NCBI GenBank assembly: GCA_963721365.1
Contig: CAVRJE010000028.1
Location: 124,001-188,000, forward strand
Origin: CAIQPS01 sp963721365
Lineage (GTDB): Bacteria; Actinomycetota; Thermoleophilia; RBG-16-64-13
Direction: 5' to 3'
DNA: 64,000 nucleotides
Position numbers and translations under genes: made by a program. The stretch's first letter is position 1. Every line of letters starts with the position of its first letter. Below are positions 55,032 through 63,725 of the stretch, one piece after another. The notes beneath the pieces were generated by a model. The model was not told where the DNA came from and made no database searches. It saw only the letters and a program-made list of their open reading frames with translations.

Positions 55032-56336
55032 ATGCAACTCACCCTTGACTACGGCACCACCGGCCTGACCGTCGACCTGCCGGACGACTGCGCGGTCATC
55101 CGGCCTGAGGACGGCCGGCCGCTCGCGGACCCCGCCGGCGCGCTCGTGGAGGCGTTGCGGCGCCCGGTTGCGGGACCTGCGCTCGCGGAACTGGCGCGGC
55201 CCGGGCAGCGGGTGGTCATCGCCGTGCCCGACGGCACCCGGCCACACCCGCAGCGGGCGGTCCTCGAGGCCATGCTCGTGGAACTCGCCCGGGCCGGCGC
55301 GGACGGCGACGTGACGGTGCTGGTCGCGGGCGGGACCCACTACGCCGACCCGCCGGAAGTCATCGAGGCCATGCTGGGCCCCGAGGTGCTGAGACGGTGC
55401 AAGGTGGCGATCCACGATTGCCGGGACGCGGCCCAACTCGTCTCGCTCGGCGCCGCGGCGCCCCCCGCCGCCGACGTCCAGGTGGCGCTCGATCGCCGCT
55501 GGGTGGAAGCCGACCTCCGTATCTCCACCGGGTTGGTGGAGCCCCACCTGTTCGCCGGCTTCAGCGGAGGCCCCAAGCTCGTCGCCATCGGAACGGCCGG
55601 CCTCGAGACCGTCATGAGCCTTCACAACGGCCGGCGCGTGGGAGAATCGCTGGCGACCTGGGGCGTGATCGAGGGCAACCCCGTCCACGACGCCATCCGG
55701 GCGGTCGCCGCCCTGGCCCCCCCGCATTTCTCCCTGGAGGTCGTGCTCGACTCAGCCAAGCGCCTCACGCACGTCTTTGCCGGCCAGACCGCCGCCGCCC
55801 ACCAGGCGGCGGCCACAGTCGCCCGGCAGACGACCATGTGCCGGGTGGACCGCACCTTCCCCCTGGTGATCGCCTCGAGCGGAGGCTATCCGCTCGACCA
55901 GAACTTCTATCAGGCCATCAAGGGCGTGTCGGCTGCGGCGGAGATCGTCAGCGACGGGGGAACGATCATACTCGCGGCCGAATGCCGGTACGGGCTGCCC
56001 AACTCAGCCGTGTACGAAGAGGTGCTGCAGCCGGACGAGGATATCCGCCTCGTGAACGCCAGGATCCTACAGTCGCATGAGGTCGTCCCCGACCAGTGGC
56101 AGCTTCAGGTGCAGGCACGCATCCAGGCACGCGCCCGGGTGTTGGTGAATACGTCGGGGCTCGGTCCCGGCGACCTGGCTCTGGCCCGCCTGGAGCCGAT
56201 CGGCGACATCACCGCGTTCGTCAAAGCCGCGCGCGAGAAAGACCCCGGTCTCGCCATCGCAGTGCTGCCGCACGGCCCCTACTGCGTACCCTTCCTGAGG
56301 CGGCAGGTCCCTACTCCTCCGTCTCCTCCCAGGTGA
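55032..56336 (+). CDS. larA: Nickel-dependent lactate-racemase-family protein (LarA)
   Basis: A 434-residue protein of the LarA (DUF2088) family. Matching residues are VAGGTHYADPPEVI (first His), LVEPHLFAGFSGGPKLVAIG with the second His and the Lys that binds the nickel pincer cofactor in LarA, and ETVMSLHNGRRVG (third His). The C-terminal domain follows (SSGGYPLDQNFYQAIKGV). It would racemise or epimerise a 2-hydroxy acid, if the pincer cofactor is made (larB, larC, larE are not in the window). The ATG lies one base past the reactivator stop, so it belongs to the methyl-transfer operon. It overlaps glgP by 26 bases at the 3' end. Confidence 0.8.
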   Translation: MQLTLDYGTTGLTVDLPDDCAVIRPEDGRPLADPAGALVEALRRPVAGPALAELARPGQRVVIAVPDGTRPHPQRAVLEAMLVELARAGADGDVTVLVAGGTHYADPPEVIEAMLGPEVLRRCKVAIHDCRDAAQLVSLGAAAPPAADVQVALDRRWVEADLRISTGLVEPHLFAGFSGGPKLVAIGTAGLETVMSLHNGRRVGESLATWGVIEGNPVHDAIRAVAALAPPHFSLEVVLDSAKRLTHVFAGQTAAAHQAAATVARQTTMCRVDRTFPLVIASSGGYPLDQNFYQAIKGVSAAAEIVSDGGTIILAAECRYGLPNSAVYEEVLQPDEDIRLVNARILQSHEVVPDQWQLQVQARIQARARVLVNTSGLGPGDLALARLEPIGDITAFVKAAREKDPGLAIAVLPHGPYCVPFLRRQVPTPPSPPR

Positions 56337-58950
56337 TGAGAGGCAGTTCGTGGGGTACGAGAACGTCTTCATGGCGGGGTAAGACGCGAACCGCGTAGCC
56401 GCGCAGCCCGGAGGTCTTGGCGGGTACCGCGCCCCGATAGAGGTAGTGCCCGTCCTCGTGTCCGGCCAGGTCCAGGGCGACCCCCCGGCCCGTGCCCAAC
56501 GTGCCATCCGGGTGAAGGCTGCTGTGAAAGGCCTCCACGGTGACCTCGCCGGGATCGAGGCCCGCCAGATCCACCCGCGCCGCGACGCGGATCTCCTCGC
56601 CCACCGCGACCTCCCGGCCGCTGTGCCCGCTCTGCGGACCACCGTCATCTTCAACAGCGACTATCTTCACCCCCGGCCACGCCTCGCGCACCCTCGCTTT
56701 CCACGCGGCCAGCTCCTTGGCCTCTGCGAAGCCGTCCGCGCTCAGCCGCCCGTAGTGGTCCGCCGCCGGGAGGTAGAAGCGCTCGACGTACTGCTTGACC
56801 ATCCGGTCGCCGGAGAACGTGGGGGCGAGCACCTTGATCGACTGCTTCATCATGGCGATCCAGCCACGAGGCAGGCCGTCGGCATCGCGGGAGTAGAACA
56901 AGGGCACGATCTCGTTCTCGAGGAGTGAATAGAGAGACTCGGCGTCGACCTGGTCCTGATACGCGGGATGTCCCAGTTCTTGCCCGGTGCCTATGGCCCA
57001 GCCGACCCCGGGGCGGTAGGCCTCGGCCCACCAACCGTCGAGCACGGAGACGTTGAGCCCGCCGTTGGGAACGACCTTCATGCCGCTGGTGCCTGACGCT
57101 TCGTAGGGACGGCGCGGGGTGTTGAGCCACACGTCGATCCCCTGGACCAGCATCGCGGCCTTGCTCAGATCGTAGTCTTCGAGGAACACGACGCTGTTGG
57201 TGAGCCCCTCGTGCTTGACCACGTCGAGCATCTCCCGGATGAACTCCTTGCCGGCGCCGTCACGCGGGTGGGCCTTGCCCGACAAAAGAAGCTGGACCGG
57301 CCGGGCCTCGTTCTGCAGGATGGCCCGGAGGCGGCAGATGTCGCGGAACAGCAGGGTCGCCCGCTTGTAGGTGGCGAAGCGGCGGGCGAAACCGATCGTG
57401 AGCGCGTCCGGCCTCAGCGGCAGGCTTGCCTCCGAGGCCACCATGCCGACGGCGAGGCGCCTCTCCGGAGATAGGGCCTCCGCTTCCTCCCGGGCGTAGG
57501 CGACCAGACGCTCGCGCTGACGAGTGTGCGCGCGCCAGAGCTCCAGGTCCGGGATCTGGTCCACTCTCTGCCAGACCTCTCGATTGGAGGTGTCTTCGCG
57601 CCACAGGGGACCCAGATAGTGATCGAAGAGATGCTCCATGTCGGCCGCCACCCAGGTCTTGGTGTGCACCCCGTTGGTGACCGATTGCACCGGCATCTCA
57701 CTGAGCGGGAAGTCGAGCCAGCCCGGCTGCATCATCCGAGCGGTGACCCGGCGGTGCAGCCGGCTCACCGCGTTCCGCCGCGGAGACTGACGAAGCGCGA
57801 AGATGGCGACGTTGAAATCTTCATGCTGGTCGTCGCGATGCACCCTCCCCATGGGCATGAACTGCTCCACCGTGAGCCCGAGCTCCCCGAGGGTCGGGCC
57901 AAGGGCGTGCCCGATGAGGGACTCCGGGAACAGGTCGAAACCGGCCGAGACCGGGGTGTGGGTGGTGAAGAGAGTGCCCGCGTTCGTCGCCTGCCGGGCT
58001 TCGAGGAACGTGAGTCCCTCGGTCTCCATGAGATGACGCATCCTTTCGAGACTGGTGAAGACGGCATGCCCCTCGTTCAGATGGCAGACCTGGGGCTCCG
58101 CCCCAAGAGCCCGGAGCGCCCGGGCGCCTCCGATGCCGAGCACCAACTCCTGGGCCAGCCGTTCTTCGGGCCCTCCGCCGTAGAGCTCGTTCGTGATCCG
58201 CTGAGCGGCCGAGTCGTTCTCGGGCAGAGCGGTGTCGAGAAGGTAGAGGGAGATCCGTCCCACCTGGGCCCTCCACAGCTGAGCCCACACCGTCCGTCCC
58301 TGCGATGTCGAGCGAGACCTTGAGCGGTGTCCCCGACCCGTCGCCGGCCACCTCACCCTGACGGGACGTCGCGCGCCACGTCTCCCCGGCCATGACCGGC
58401 TTGATGGGAAGCGTGCCGAGGTCCTGCGCCCGGTATTTCTCGCGCTGCCAGCCGTTGTCGTCCAGGCTCTGCACGAAGTAGCCGCGGTTGTAGAGAAGGC
58501 CGACAGCCACCAGAGGGATATCGAGCCCGCTGGCGGACTTGAGATGATCCCCGGCAAGGACGCCAAGCCCTCCCGAGTAGATGGGAAGACAGGCGGCCAG
58601 GCCGTACTCCATGCAGAAGTACGCCACGCAGGTGTCGGCATGCTCGGGATGGTTGGATCCGGAACCAGCCCGGCCCCCTCATGTAGCGGCGCAGATCTTC
58701 GAGCGCGCCGTCGAGGTGGGCCAGGAAAGCGGTATCGGTGGCGGCGTGCTCGAGCTTCTCGCGAGAGACGCGGCGCAGGAGCAGCACCGGGTTCCCCCCA
58801 CATCTCTCGAGCATCTCCGGGTCGAGGTGCTCGAAATAGCGTATACGTCCTGGTATCCCACGTCCAACGGAGGTTGTATGCGAGTTCCTCCAGGCCGCTC
58901 AAGCGGGGCGGGACATGAGGATAGACGCCGAACTGATGGATCTTTGGCAT
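56311..58950 (-). CDS. glgP: Alpha-glucan phosphorylase (frameshifted)
   Basis: About 880 residues after repair. The N-terminal DUF3417-type region (IHQFGVYPHVPPRLSGLEELAYN) marks the short, thermophile/actinobacterial type of glucan phosphorylase. Catalytic features are VAYFCMEYGLAACLPIYSGG, CHLNEGHAVFTSLER, PVQSVTNGVHTKTW, FARRFATYKRATLL and the cofactor segment EASGTSGMKVVPNGGL with the pyridoxal-phosphate Lys. The last 130 residues form a beta-sandwich tail. Frame breaks lie near 58298, 58662 and 58838. It releases glucose-1-phosphate from glycogen or maltodextrin. The ATG directly follows a GATAAT -10 element. Confidence 0.85.
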   Translation of the reverse strand: MPKIHQFGVYPHVPPRLSGLEELAYNLRWTWDTRTYTLFRAPRPGDAREMWGEPGAAPAPRLSREARARRHRYRFPGPPRRRARRSAPLHEGAGLVPDPTIPSMPTPAWRTSAWSTAWPPVFPSTREGLASLPGIISSPPAGSISLWWLSAFSTTAATSCRAWTTTAGSARNTGRRTSARFPSSRSWPGRRGARRPVRVRWPATGRGHRSRSRSTSQGRTVWAQLWRAQVGRISLYLLDTALPENDSAAQRITNELYGGGPEERLAQELVLGIGGARALRALGAEPQVCHLNEGHAVFTSLERMRHLMETEGLTFLEARQATNAGTLFTTHTPVSAGFDLFPESLIGHALGPTLGELGLTVEQFMPMGRVHRDDQHEDFNVAIFALRQSPRRNAVSRLHRRVTARMMQPGWLDFPLSEMPVQSVTNGVHTKTWVAADMEHLFDHYLGPLWREDTSNREVWQRVDQIPDLELWRAHTRQRERLVAYAREEAEALSPERRLAVGMVASEASLPLRPDALTIGFARRFATYKRATLLFRDICRLRAILQNEARPVQLLLSGKAHPRDGAGKEFIREMLDVVKHEGLTNSVVFLEDYDLSKAAMLVQGIDVWLNTPRRPYEASGTSGMKVVPNGGLNVSVLDGWWAEAYRPGVGWAIGTGQELGHPAYQDQVDAESLYSLLENEIVPLFYSRDADGLPRGWIAMMKQSIKVLAPTFSGDRMVKQYVERFYLPAADHYGRLSADGFAEAKELAAWKARVREAWPGVKIVAVEDDGGPQSGHSGREVAVGEEIRVAARVDLAGLDPGEVTVEAFHSSLHPDGTLGTGRGVALDLAGHEDGHYLYRGAVPAKTSGLRGYAVRVLPRHEDVLVPHELPLITWEETEE

Positions 58951-58962
58951 GGCCGCATTATC
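58950..58962 (-). promoter_or_regulatory. -10 element for a leaderless glgP mRNA
   Basis: GATAAT (58962-58957 on the minus strand) ends 6 bases before ATG 58950, with no ribosome site. Confidence 0.4.
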
Positions 58963-59136
58963 CCACATGTCCAGACAGCGGCGCGCCAGCCGGTGTCCCG
59001 GCCGATGCGTTCATCTCGGCATTTTGCAGGCATTTCTTCCCGCCGACCTGATTGGCACGCCGCAGACCACCCGTCTCTAGCTTTATTCCCCGCTCGTGCT
59101 TACGATAGTGAGACCGACGACGCTAGGGGGGACAGC

Positions 59137-60434
59137 ATGGAGCAGACACCTGCGGGTGGTCCCGCGATGACCGGTCCGGACGCAGCAGACCGGGCGCGGC
59201 GGGCTCGGGCGCCGCCCCTGCGAGTGCGAGTGAACGCGGCGGCGGCAGCCCGCGGGCGCGGCCGAGGCATTGGCCGAGCAGCTCCGTCCCTGGCACGAGG
59301 CGGTGGCCGATCCGGCCCGCTCGCAGGAGATCGTCCTCCGGCGGATCCTGGCCGACTTCGCCCGCAGCGGCTACGGCGCCGACCACGGGGCAGCGGAGGT
59401 CGCCCAGGCGGGGGCGGGCGGCCCCGAGGGCGGGTCGGGCGCCGGCACCGCCGAGCTCATAGCCGCCTATCGCAGCGCCTTCCCGGTGATGAGCTACGAC
59501 GACTACAAGCCGCTCATCGAAGCGGTCATGGCCGGCGAGACCCGGCTCTTGCTCTGCGAGGAACCGGTGGGATGGGCGATCACGAGGGGGACCGTGGAGG
59601 GTGAATCCAAGTTCATCCCCATGACGCCCACGGACCTACGTATGCGCGTCAGCGCCGGGCGGGCGATGATGTCCTACGTCGCCGCCACCAAGCGTCTTGA
59701 CCTCTTCGCGGGCGTCAACCTCAACCTCAACTTCCCGTCGACGGTCGGGACTATCCGCGGTGGCGACCGGGATCTCGAATACGGCTACAGCTCAGGCATC
59801 TACACCAAGCACGTTTCCAAGTTCACCCCCATCCGCTCGGTGCCCTGCGCAGGACGAGATCGACGCGCTCGGCGGGGGGACCACTCGGAGCGACTGGGAC
59901 AACCGCTTCGAGTTGGCGATCGAGAAATGCCGGAGCGAGAACGTCACGCTGGTGGGAGGAGTGTGCCAGACCGCCCTCGAGTTCGGTCGCTATCTCCGCA
60001 AGCGTCACGGCGTCTATCCGAAGCAGTGGTGGAAGACCCAGATCATGACACTGGGCAGCACACCGGGCATCAACACCCGGCACGCGGCGGCACTGACCGC
60101 CATGTACGGACCGGTGGCGATAAGGGAGATCTATGGAGCCACCGAAGGCATGTTCGGCCAGCAGCGCGACGACCGCAAGGCGTGGGTGCCCAACTACGAC
60201 CTCTTCTTCTTCGAGGTGCAGACGCGTTCGGGTATCAAGATGCTCCACGAGATGAAGCCTGGAGAGTTGGGCAGCCTCGTTGTGACGACCCCCATTCTGG
60301 CCCGATACCGGATTGGCGACACCATCCTGGCCTTGCGCGCCCCTTACTTCCGCTGCATCGGCCGAGAGAAGTGGTGGACCAGCCTGGACTACTACTGGCG
60401 GGAGTTCACCAGCCTGAACCTGGGGCGGCTGTAA
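59137..60434 (+). CDS. GH3-type acyl-adenylating enzyme (frameshifted)
   Basis: About 432 residues after repair. The protein resembles the GH3 (auxin-responsive) branch of the acyl-adenylate superfamily: RILADFARSGYG, PVMSYDDYKPLIEAVMAGE, the ATP motif ESKFIPMTPTDL (P-loop-like), EIYGATEGMFGQQ (second motif) and LARYRIGDTILAL (third motif). It would activate a carboxylic acid as an AMP ester and perhaps join it to an amine. Frame breaks lie near 59258 and 59848. ATG 59137 follows GGGGGG. Substrate unknown; bacterial GH3 homologues are poorly studied. Confidence 0.7.
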
Positions 60435-60529
60435 AGCAGCGAGGGCTGCCGCAGGCGGCACAATATCGTCGCGATGGCCGCCGCGAGCTATTGCTCACGG
60501 CAGTCGGTGAATCGACAAGGAGGCCTGCG

Positions 60530-60802
60530 ATGTTCCACAAGGACCGCAAGAAGGTCGAGGAGCACACCAAGCGCAACGAACAAGAGATCCTGGCGAGCGG
60601 CACCTGCGGCTGCCTGGGTTGCATGGCGACGTTCAGGCCGGAAGAGGTGACCGAGTGGACGGAAAAAGCCGACGCCGACCATCCTGAAAAGATTGTCGAC
60701 CGGACGGCCATATGCCCTCACTGCGGAGACGCGTTGATCATCGGCGACCACTCGGGCTACCAGATCACCGATACGTTCCTCGAGGCACAGCGGATGCGGT
60801 AG
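60530..60802 (+). CDS. Small zinc-ribbon cytoplasmic protein
   Basis: A 90-residue protein. It begins MFHKDRKKVEEHTKRNEQ and has two Cys pairs, GTCGCLGCMATF and AICPHCGDALIIG, forming a zinc ribbon, with a Trp-rich acidic middle (EVTEWTEKADADH). The ribosome site AAGGAGG is perfect. It lies about 95 bases after the GH3-type gene. Stand-alone proteins of this type are annotated only as cytoplasmic; the function is unknown. Confidence 0.65.
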   Translation: MFHKDRKKVEEHTKRNEQEILASGTCGCLGCMATFRPEEVTEWTEKADADHPEKIVDRTAICPHCGDALIIGDHSGYQITDTFLEAQRMR

Positions 60803-60810
60803 AACCCCTG

Positions 60811-61740
60811 CTACCCCATCCGCGGCAACTCCTCCAGTTCGGCCGCCGACAACCGCCACGCCTGGCCGGCCTTGGCGTTCTGCGCGACCTGTTCCGGCGT
60901 CGACGCTCCCGCGATAACCGACGCCACCCCGTCCTGGCTCGCCAGCCATCCGAAGGCCAGTTCGACCAGGGAATGGCCGCGCTCTTTCGCGAATAACCTC
61001 AATCGCTCGATGTACGCAAAGTTCTCTTCCGAGGCAAGTTCCCCGAAGCGTGGCGCCTTCGCCAGCCGCGAGCCTTCGGGATAATTCCCGAGGCGGTACT
61101 TTCCTGTAAGCAAGCCCGACTCCAGAGGGAAATAGGGAACGATCCCCATCCCGTGGCGGCGGATGGCAGGAACCAGTTCCTCCTCCCCCTGCCGGAAGAG
61201 CAGGTTCCAGTGGATCTGAGAGGCGGTGAAAGCCGGCAGGTCCTTGGTGGCGGAGATCCTAGCGGCTTCATCGATCTGCTCGGCGCTGAAATTGGAGCAT
61301 GCGACGTGCAGGACCTTCCCCGCAGCCGCCAACTCTCCGAGAGCACCCAGCCCTTCCTCGACGGGAGCATGCGGGTCCGGACGGTGCTGATAGTAGAGGT
61401 CGATGTAGTCGGTGCCAAGGCGCGTCAGGCTGATATCGCACCCGTCGAGGATGCGCCGTCTCAGCACTCCAGACCGAAACGGCTCCTCGGGCGGCCGGGG
61501 CGCGAATTTCGTCGCGATCGCCACCTCACTCCGCCTAGCGCCCAAGGCCTTTCCAAGAAAGACCTCCGAGTAGCCGCCGCCGTAGCTCTCCGCCGTATCA
61601 AAATGGGTGATGCCCGCGTCGAGAGCGGCGCGGACGACTTCCGCGGCCTGGCCCTCGTCGATCCGAGAGCCGAAGTTGTTGCACCCCACCCCAACTACCG
61701 ATAGCACCGGGCCCGCCGCCCCCAGCCGCCTCATCTCCAT
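60811..61740 (-). CDS. Aldo/keto reductase
   Basis: A 309-residue intact aldo/keto reductase. It has THFDTAESYGGGYSEVFLG (Asp, Tyr), EVAIATKFAPRPPEEPF (Lys) and IDLYYQHRPDPHAPVEE (His) of the tetrad, and the C-terminal NADPH-site VASVIAGASTPEQVAQN. It lacks the Fe-S tail of the AKR at 29448-30615. It converges with the small zinc-ribbon gene, and its start lies 14 bases after the stop of the membrane protein gene, so the two are likely co-transcribed. Confidence 0.9.
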   Translation of the reverse strand: MEMRRLGAAGPVLSVVGVGCNNFGSRIDEGQAAEVVRAALDAGITHFDTAESYGGGYSEVFLGKALGARRSEVAIATKFAPRPPEEPFRSGVLRRRILDGCDISLTRLGTDYIDLYYQHRPDPHAPVEEGLGALGELAAAGKVLHVACSNFSAEQIDEAARISATKDLPAFTASQIHWNLLFRQGEEELVPAIRRHGMGIVPYFPLESGLLTGKYRLGNYPEGSRLAKAPRFGELASEENFAYIERLRLFAKERGHSLVELAFGWLASQDGVASVIAGASTPEQVAQNAKAGQAWRLSAAELEELPRMG

Positions 61741-61754
61741 GACCGATTACCGGC

Positions 61755-62336
61755 CTAGCGCCGGGGAACGAGCCTTCCGACGAGTATCGCCACGCCGATC
61801 GCGATGATCACTATCGGTCCGATCACTTCCCACTTGTCGTACCACAGACCGAATCCGATCCCCAGCCAGATGGCGCCCCAGACAAAGGAGCCCACGACCG
61901 GCCGCCGGAAGCGGGGTATGAGCAACTGGAAGATGGCCAGCACCAGGATGATGATGCCGCCACCCCAGAAGAAGATGGCCCAGCCGTGATCGCTGTCGTC
62001 GATCACGCCCGAGTTCTGCAGCAGTAGCGTGACCCCGAGCCAGATGACCAGCAGGGCGAACGAGACGAAACCGAGGGGATTGCGGCGGTACTTCTCGTCC
62101 AGGCCCTGCCCCTTCTCCTGCTTCTTCTCCTGCTCCTTCTCGCCCTGCTTTTCGTCCTGCTTCTCGTCGTGGCGCGGCGGACGCGGAGGCGGGTATTGCG
62201 GCGGCTGCTGGGGTGGCTGCGACGGCGGCGGGTATTGTGGCGAGTACTGAGGCGGGTACTGCGGCGGGTACTGCGGCGGGCCTTGCTCTGCGCCTTGTTG
62301 CGGGCTCTGGTCCTGCGGGCCCTGCTCGGGATCCAT
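61755..62336 (-). CDS. Pro/Gln-rich membrane protein
   Basis: A 193-residue protein. The first 60 residues are a PPQYPP/PQYPP repeat followed by a Glu/Lys/Gln-rich charged segment (DEKQGEKEQEKKQEKGQG). Four hydrophobic helices follow (GFVSFALLVIWLGVTLLL; AIFFWGGGIIILVLAIF; VVGSFVWGAIWLGIGFGL; VIGPIVIIAIGVAILVG), similar to LiaF/DUF5668-type membrane domains. Function unknown. The start follows GAGAGGG. The repetitive DNA at 62205-62320 is coding and is not a CRISPR. Confidence 0.7.
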   Translation of the reverse strand: MDPEQGPQDQSPQQGAEQGPPQYPPQYPPQYSPQYPPPSQPPQQPPQYPPPRPPRHDEKQDEKQGEKEQEKKQEKGQGLDEKYRRNPLGFVSFALLVIWLGVTLLLQNSGVIDDSDHGWAIFFWGGGIIILVLAIFQLLIPRFRRPVVGSFVWGAIWLGIGFGLWYDKWEVIGPIVIIAIGVAILVGRLVPRR

Positions 62337-62402
62337 ATCGCCCTCTCCCGTTCAAAGAACGATGTCCACGAAATCGATTGTACTCGTCTTCGCGGGCAGG
62401 AA

Positions 62403-62558
62403 GCTGCTGAAAAGCGAAGCTCCGGCCACCGGAACGCACTGCGTAGCGCGATAGTACGTCCTCAGTCGCGCAAATAGCGCCGCTATTCACGCTCCCTGCG
62501 TCCTTCTCTGGCGCGTACCCATCGCATTCCTGCGTCGGAGCGTCACCTCTTCAGCAGC
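62403..62558. repeat. Small element with terminal inverted repeats
   Basis: GCTGCTGAA (62403-62411) and TTCAGCAGC (62550-62558) are exact inverted repeats flanking about 140 non-coding bases. The interior has further short repeats and resembles small non-autonomous elements I remember ending in CAGGCTGCTGAA in other bacteria. It sits immediately after the queE stop. No transposase is present. Confidence 0.45.
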
Positions 62559-62561
62559 CTG

Positions 62562-63255
62562 TTAGCGGATTCCCAGATACTTGTGCATCTGTAGAGACAG
62601 CCGCCACTCGGGATGCTCCATGACCAGCCTGACCGCCCGCGCCTCGGATGTGTCACCGAGCGGCCGGCGGTCTTGGGGCCCCGGCCCCCTTTCCCAAACC
62701 GGCTGGATGCAGACGATGGCTTCCGGGTGACGCGCGGCCAGCCGCTCCGCGGTGGCCGCCTCCAACCGCTCGTCCGCGACCAGCTTGAGCTCGTCGATCA
62801 GGCCGTCCCACGCCGGGGCGATGAGGTAGTCCGGCGGCTTGGGACTGACGACCGCCCAGTCGAAGAGGGTATCGCCGTCGGCCTGCGGCTCTCCACCGGT
62901 CCGCCGCGCCGCGGCCGGAGGCGGCTCCACGGTGCCGTTGGTCTCCAGATGCACTTTGATGCCGTCGGCGGCGCGCTTCAGCGACGAAGGCGACGACGCC
63001 TTCGGTCTGCAGAAGAGGCTCGCCCCCTGTGAGGCACAGACGCGGAAAGTGCGCCCGGTCGAGGATCTCCGCCGGCTCCATACCCACGCCGGACCCGGGC
63101 GCCCAGCTCCCCGGCGTGTCGCACCAGCGGACGCAGTCGAGTCCGAGGTCCGGCGCGTTGCAGCCGGCCAATCGCACGAAGGTCATGGGGACGCCGGTCC
63201 AGAAGCCCTCTCCCTGAAGAGAGTCGAAGATCTCTATCACTTGGAGACCAGCCAT
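62562..63255 (-). CDS. queE: 7-carboxy-7-deazaguanine synthase, radical SAM (frameshifted)
   Basis: About 231 residues after repair. The N-terminus VIEIFDSLQGEGFWTGVPM and FPRLCLTGGEPLLQ are typical of QueE, which makes the deazaguanine core from carboxytetrahydropterin. The cluster motif reads Cys32-x8-Cys41-x3-Cys45 (GCNAPDLGLDCVRWCDT), unlike the usual CX3CX2C. A frame break at about 62990 separates the second half (IKVHLETNGTVEPPP, DWAVVSPKPPDYLI, SLQMHKYLGIR). ATG 63255 follows GGGGGAG. It is the last gene of the queCDE operon. Confidence 0.85.
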
Positions 63256-63361
63256 CAACTCCCCCAGCCGCCCTGCGCCGCGGCTACTCGTCGCCCGGCG
63301 CCGCCGCCCTACCGCCGCGGATCGCCGGGGGCGCGTTGCGCGCCGCCGCGCCGACCGCCCT

Positions 63362-63725
63362 CTAGGCCGTCACTTCCACGTACGAGTTCGGCCCCTCGGC
63401 CAGGCGGACCCTCACCACCGGCAGGCCGGCCTCGCGAAGACATTCGAAGGTCCAACCCGCCACCGCCTCGGCTGTGGGGACGAAGTCGAAAAGATCGTTC
63501 AAGTAGCTGGTGGTCCAGGCGCTCCACGACCAGTTCGTTCACCCGGGCCCGCAGGTCGGCGAAGTCCATCACCATGCCCGCGGCCGGGCCGGACGTCTGC
63601 GGGGTCCCCGCGACAGTCACTTCCAGACCGTATGTGTGGCCGTGCAGCCGGAAGCACTTGCCCTCGTGATCGGGCAGGCGATGGGCCGCGGCGAACGTGG
63701 CCGCTACGGTGATCGTGGTCTTCAT
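63362..63725 (-). CDS. queD: 6-carboxytetrahydropterin synthase (frameshifted)
   Basis: About 120 residues after repair, the usual QueD length. Zinc-binding His residues occur in FAAAHRLPDHEGKCFRLHGHTYG, with the active-site Cys, and MVMDFADLRARV and ERLDHQ follow. After a frame break at about 63508 the protein ends with LAEGPNSYVEV, the conserved Glu motif, and a stop at 63362. It converts dihydroneopterin triphosphate to carboxytetrahydropterin for QueE. Its start overlaps the queC stop by 4 bases (ATGA). Confidence 0.85.

Noticed and set aside
62200..62325. Short tandem repeats that could suggest a CRISPR or tandem-repeat array
   Set aside because: They encode the PPQYPP repeats of a membrane protein in frame; there are no spacers.
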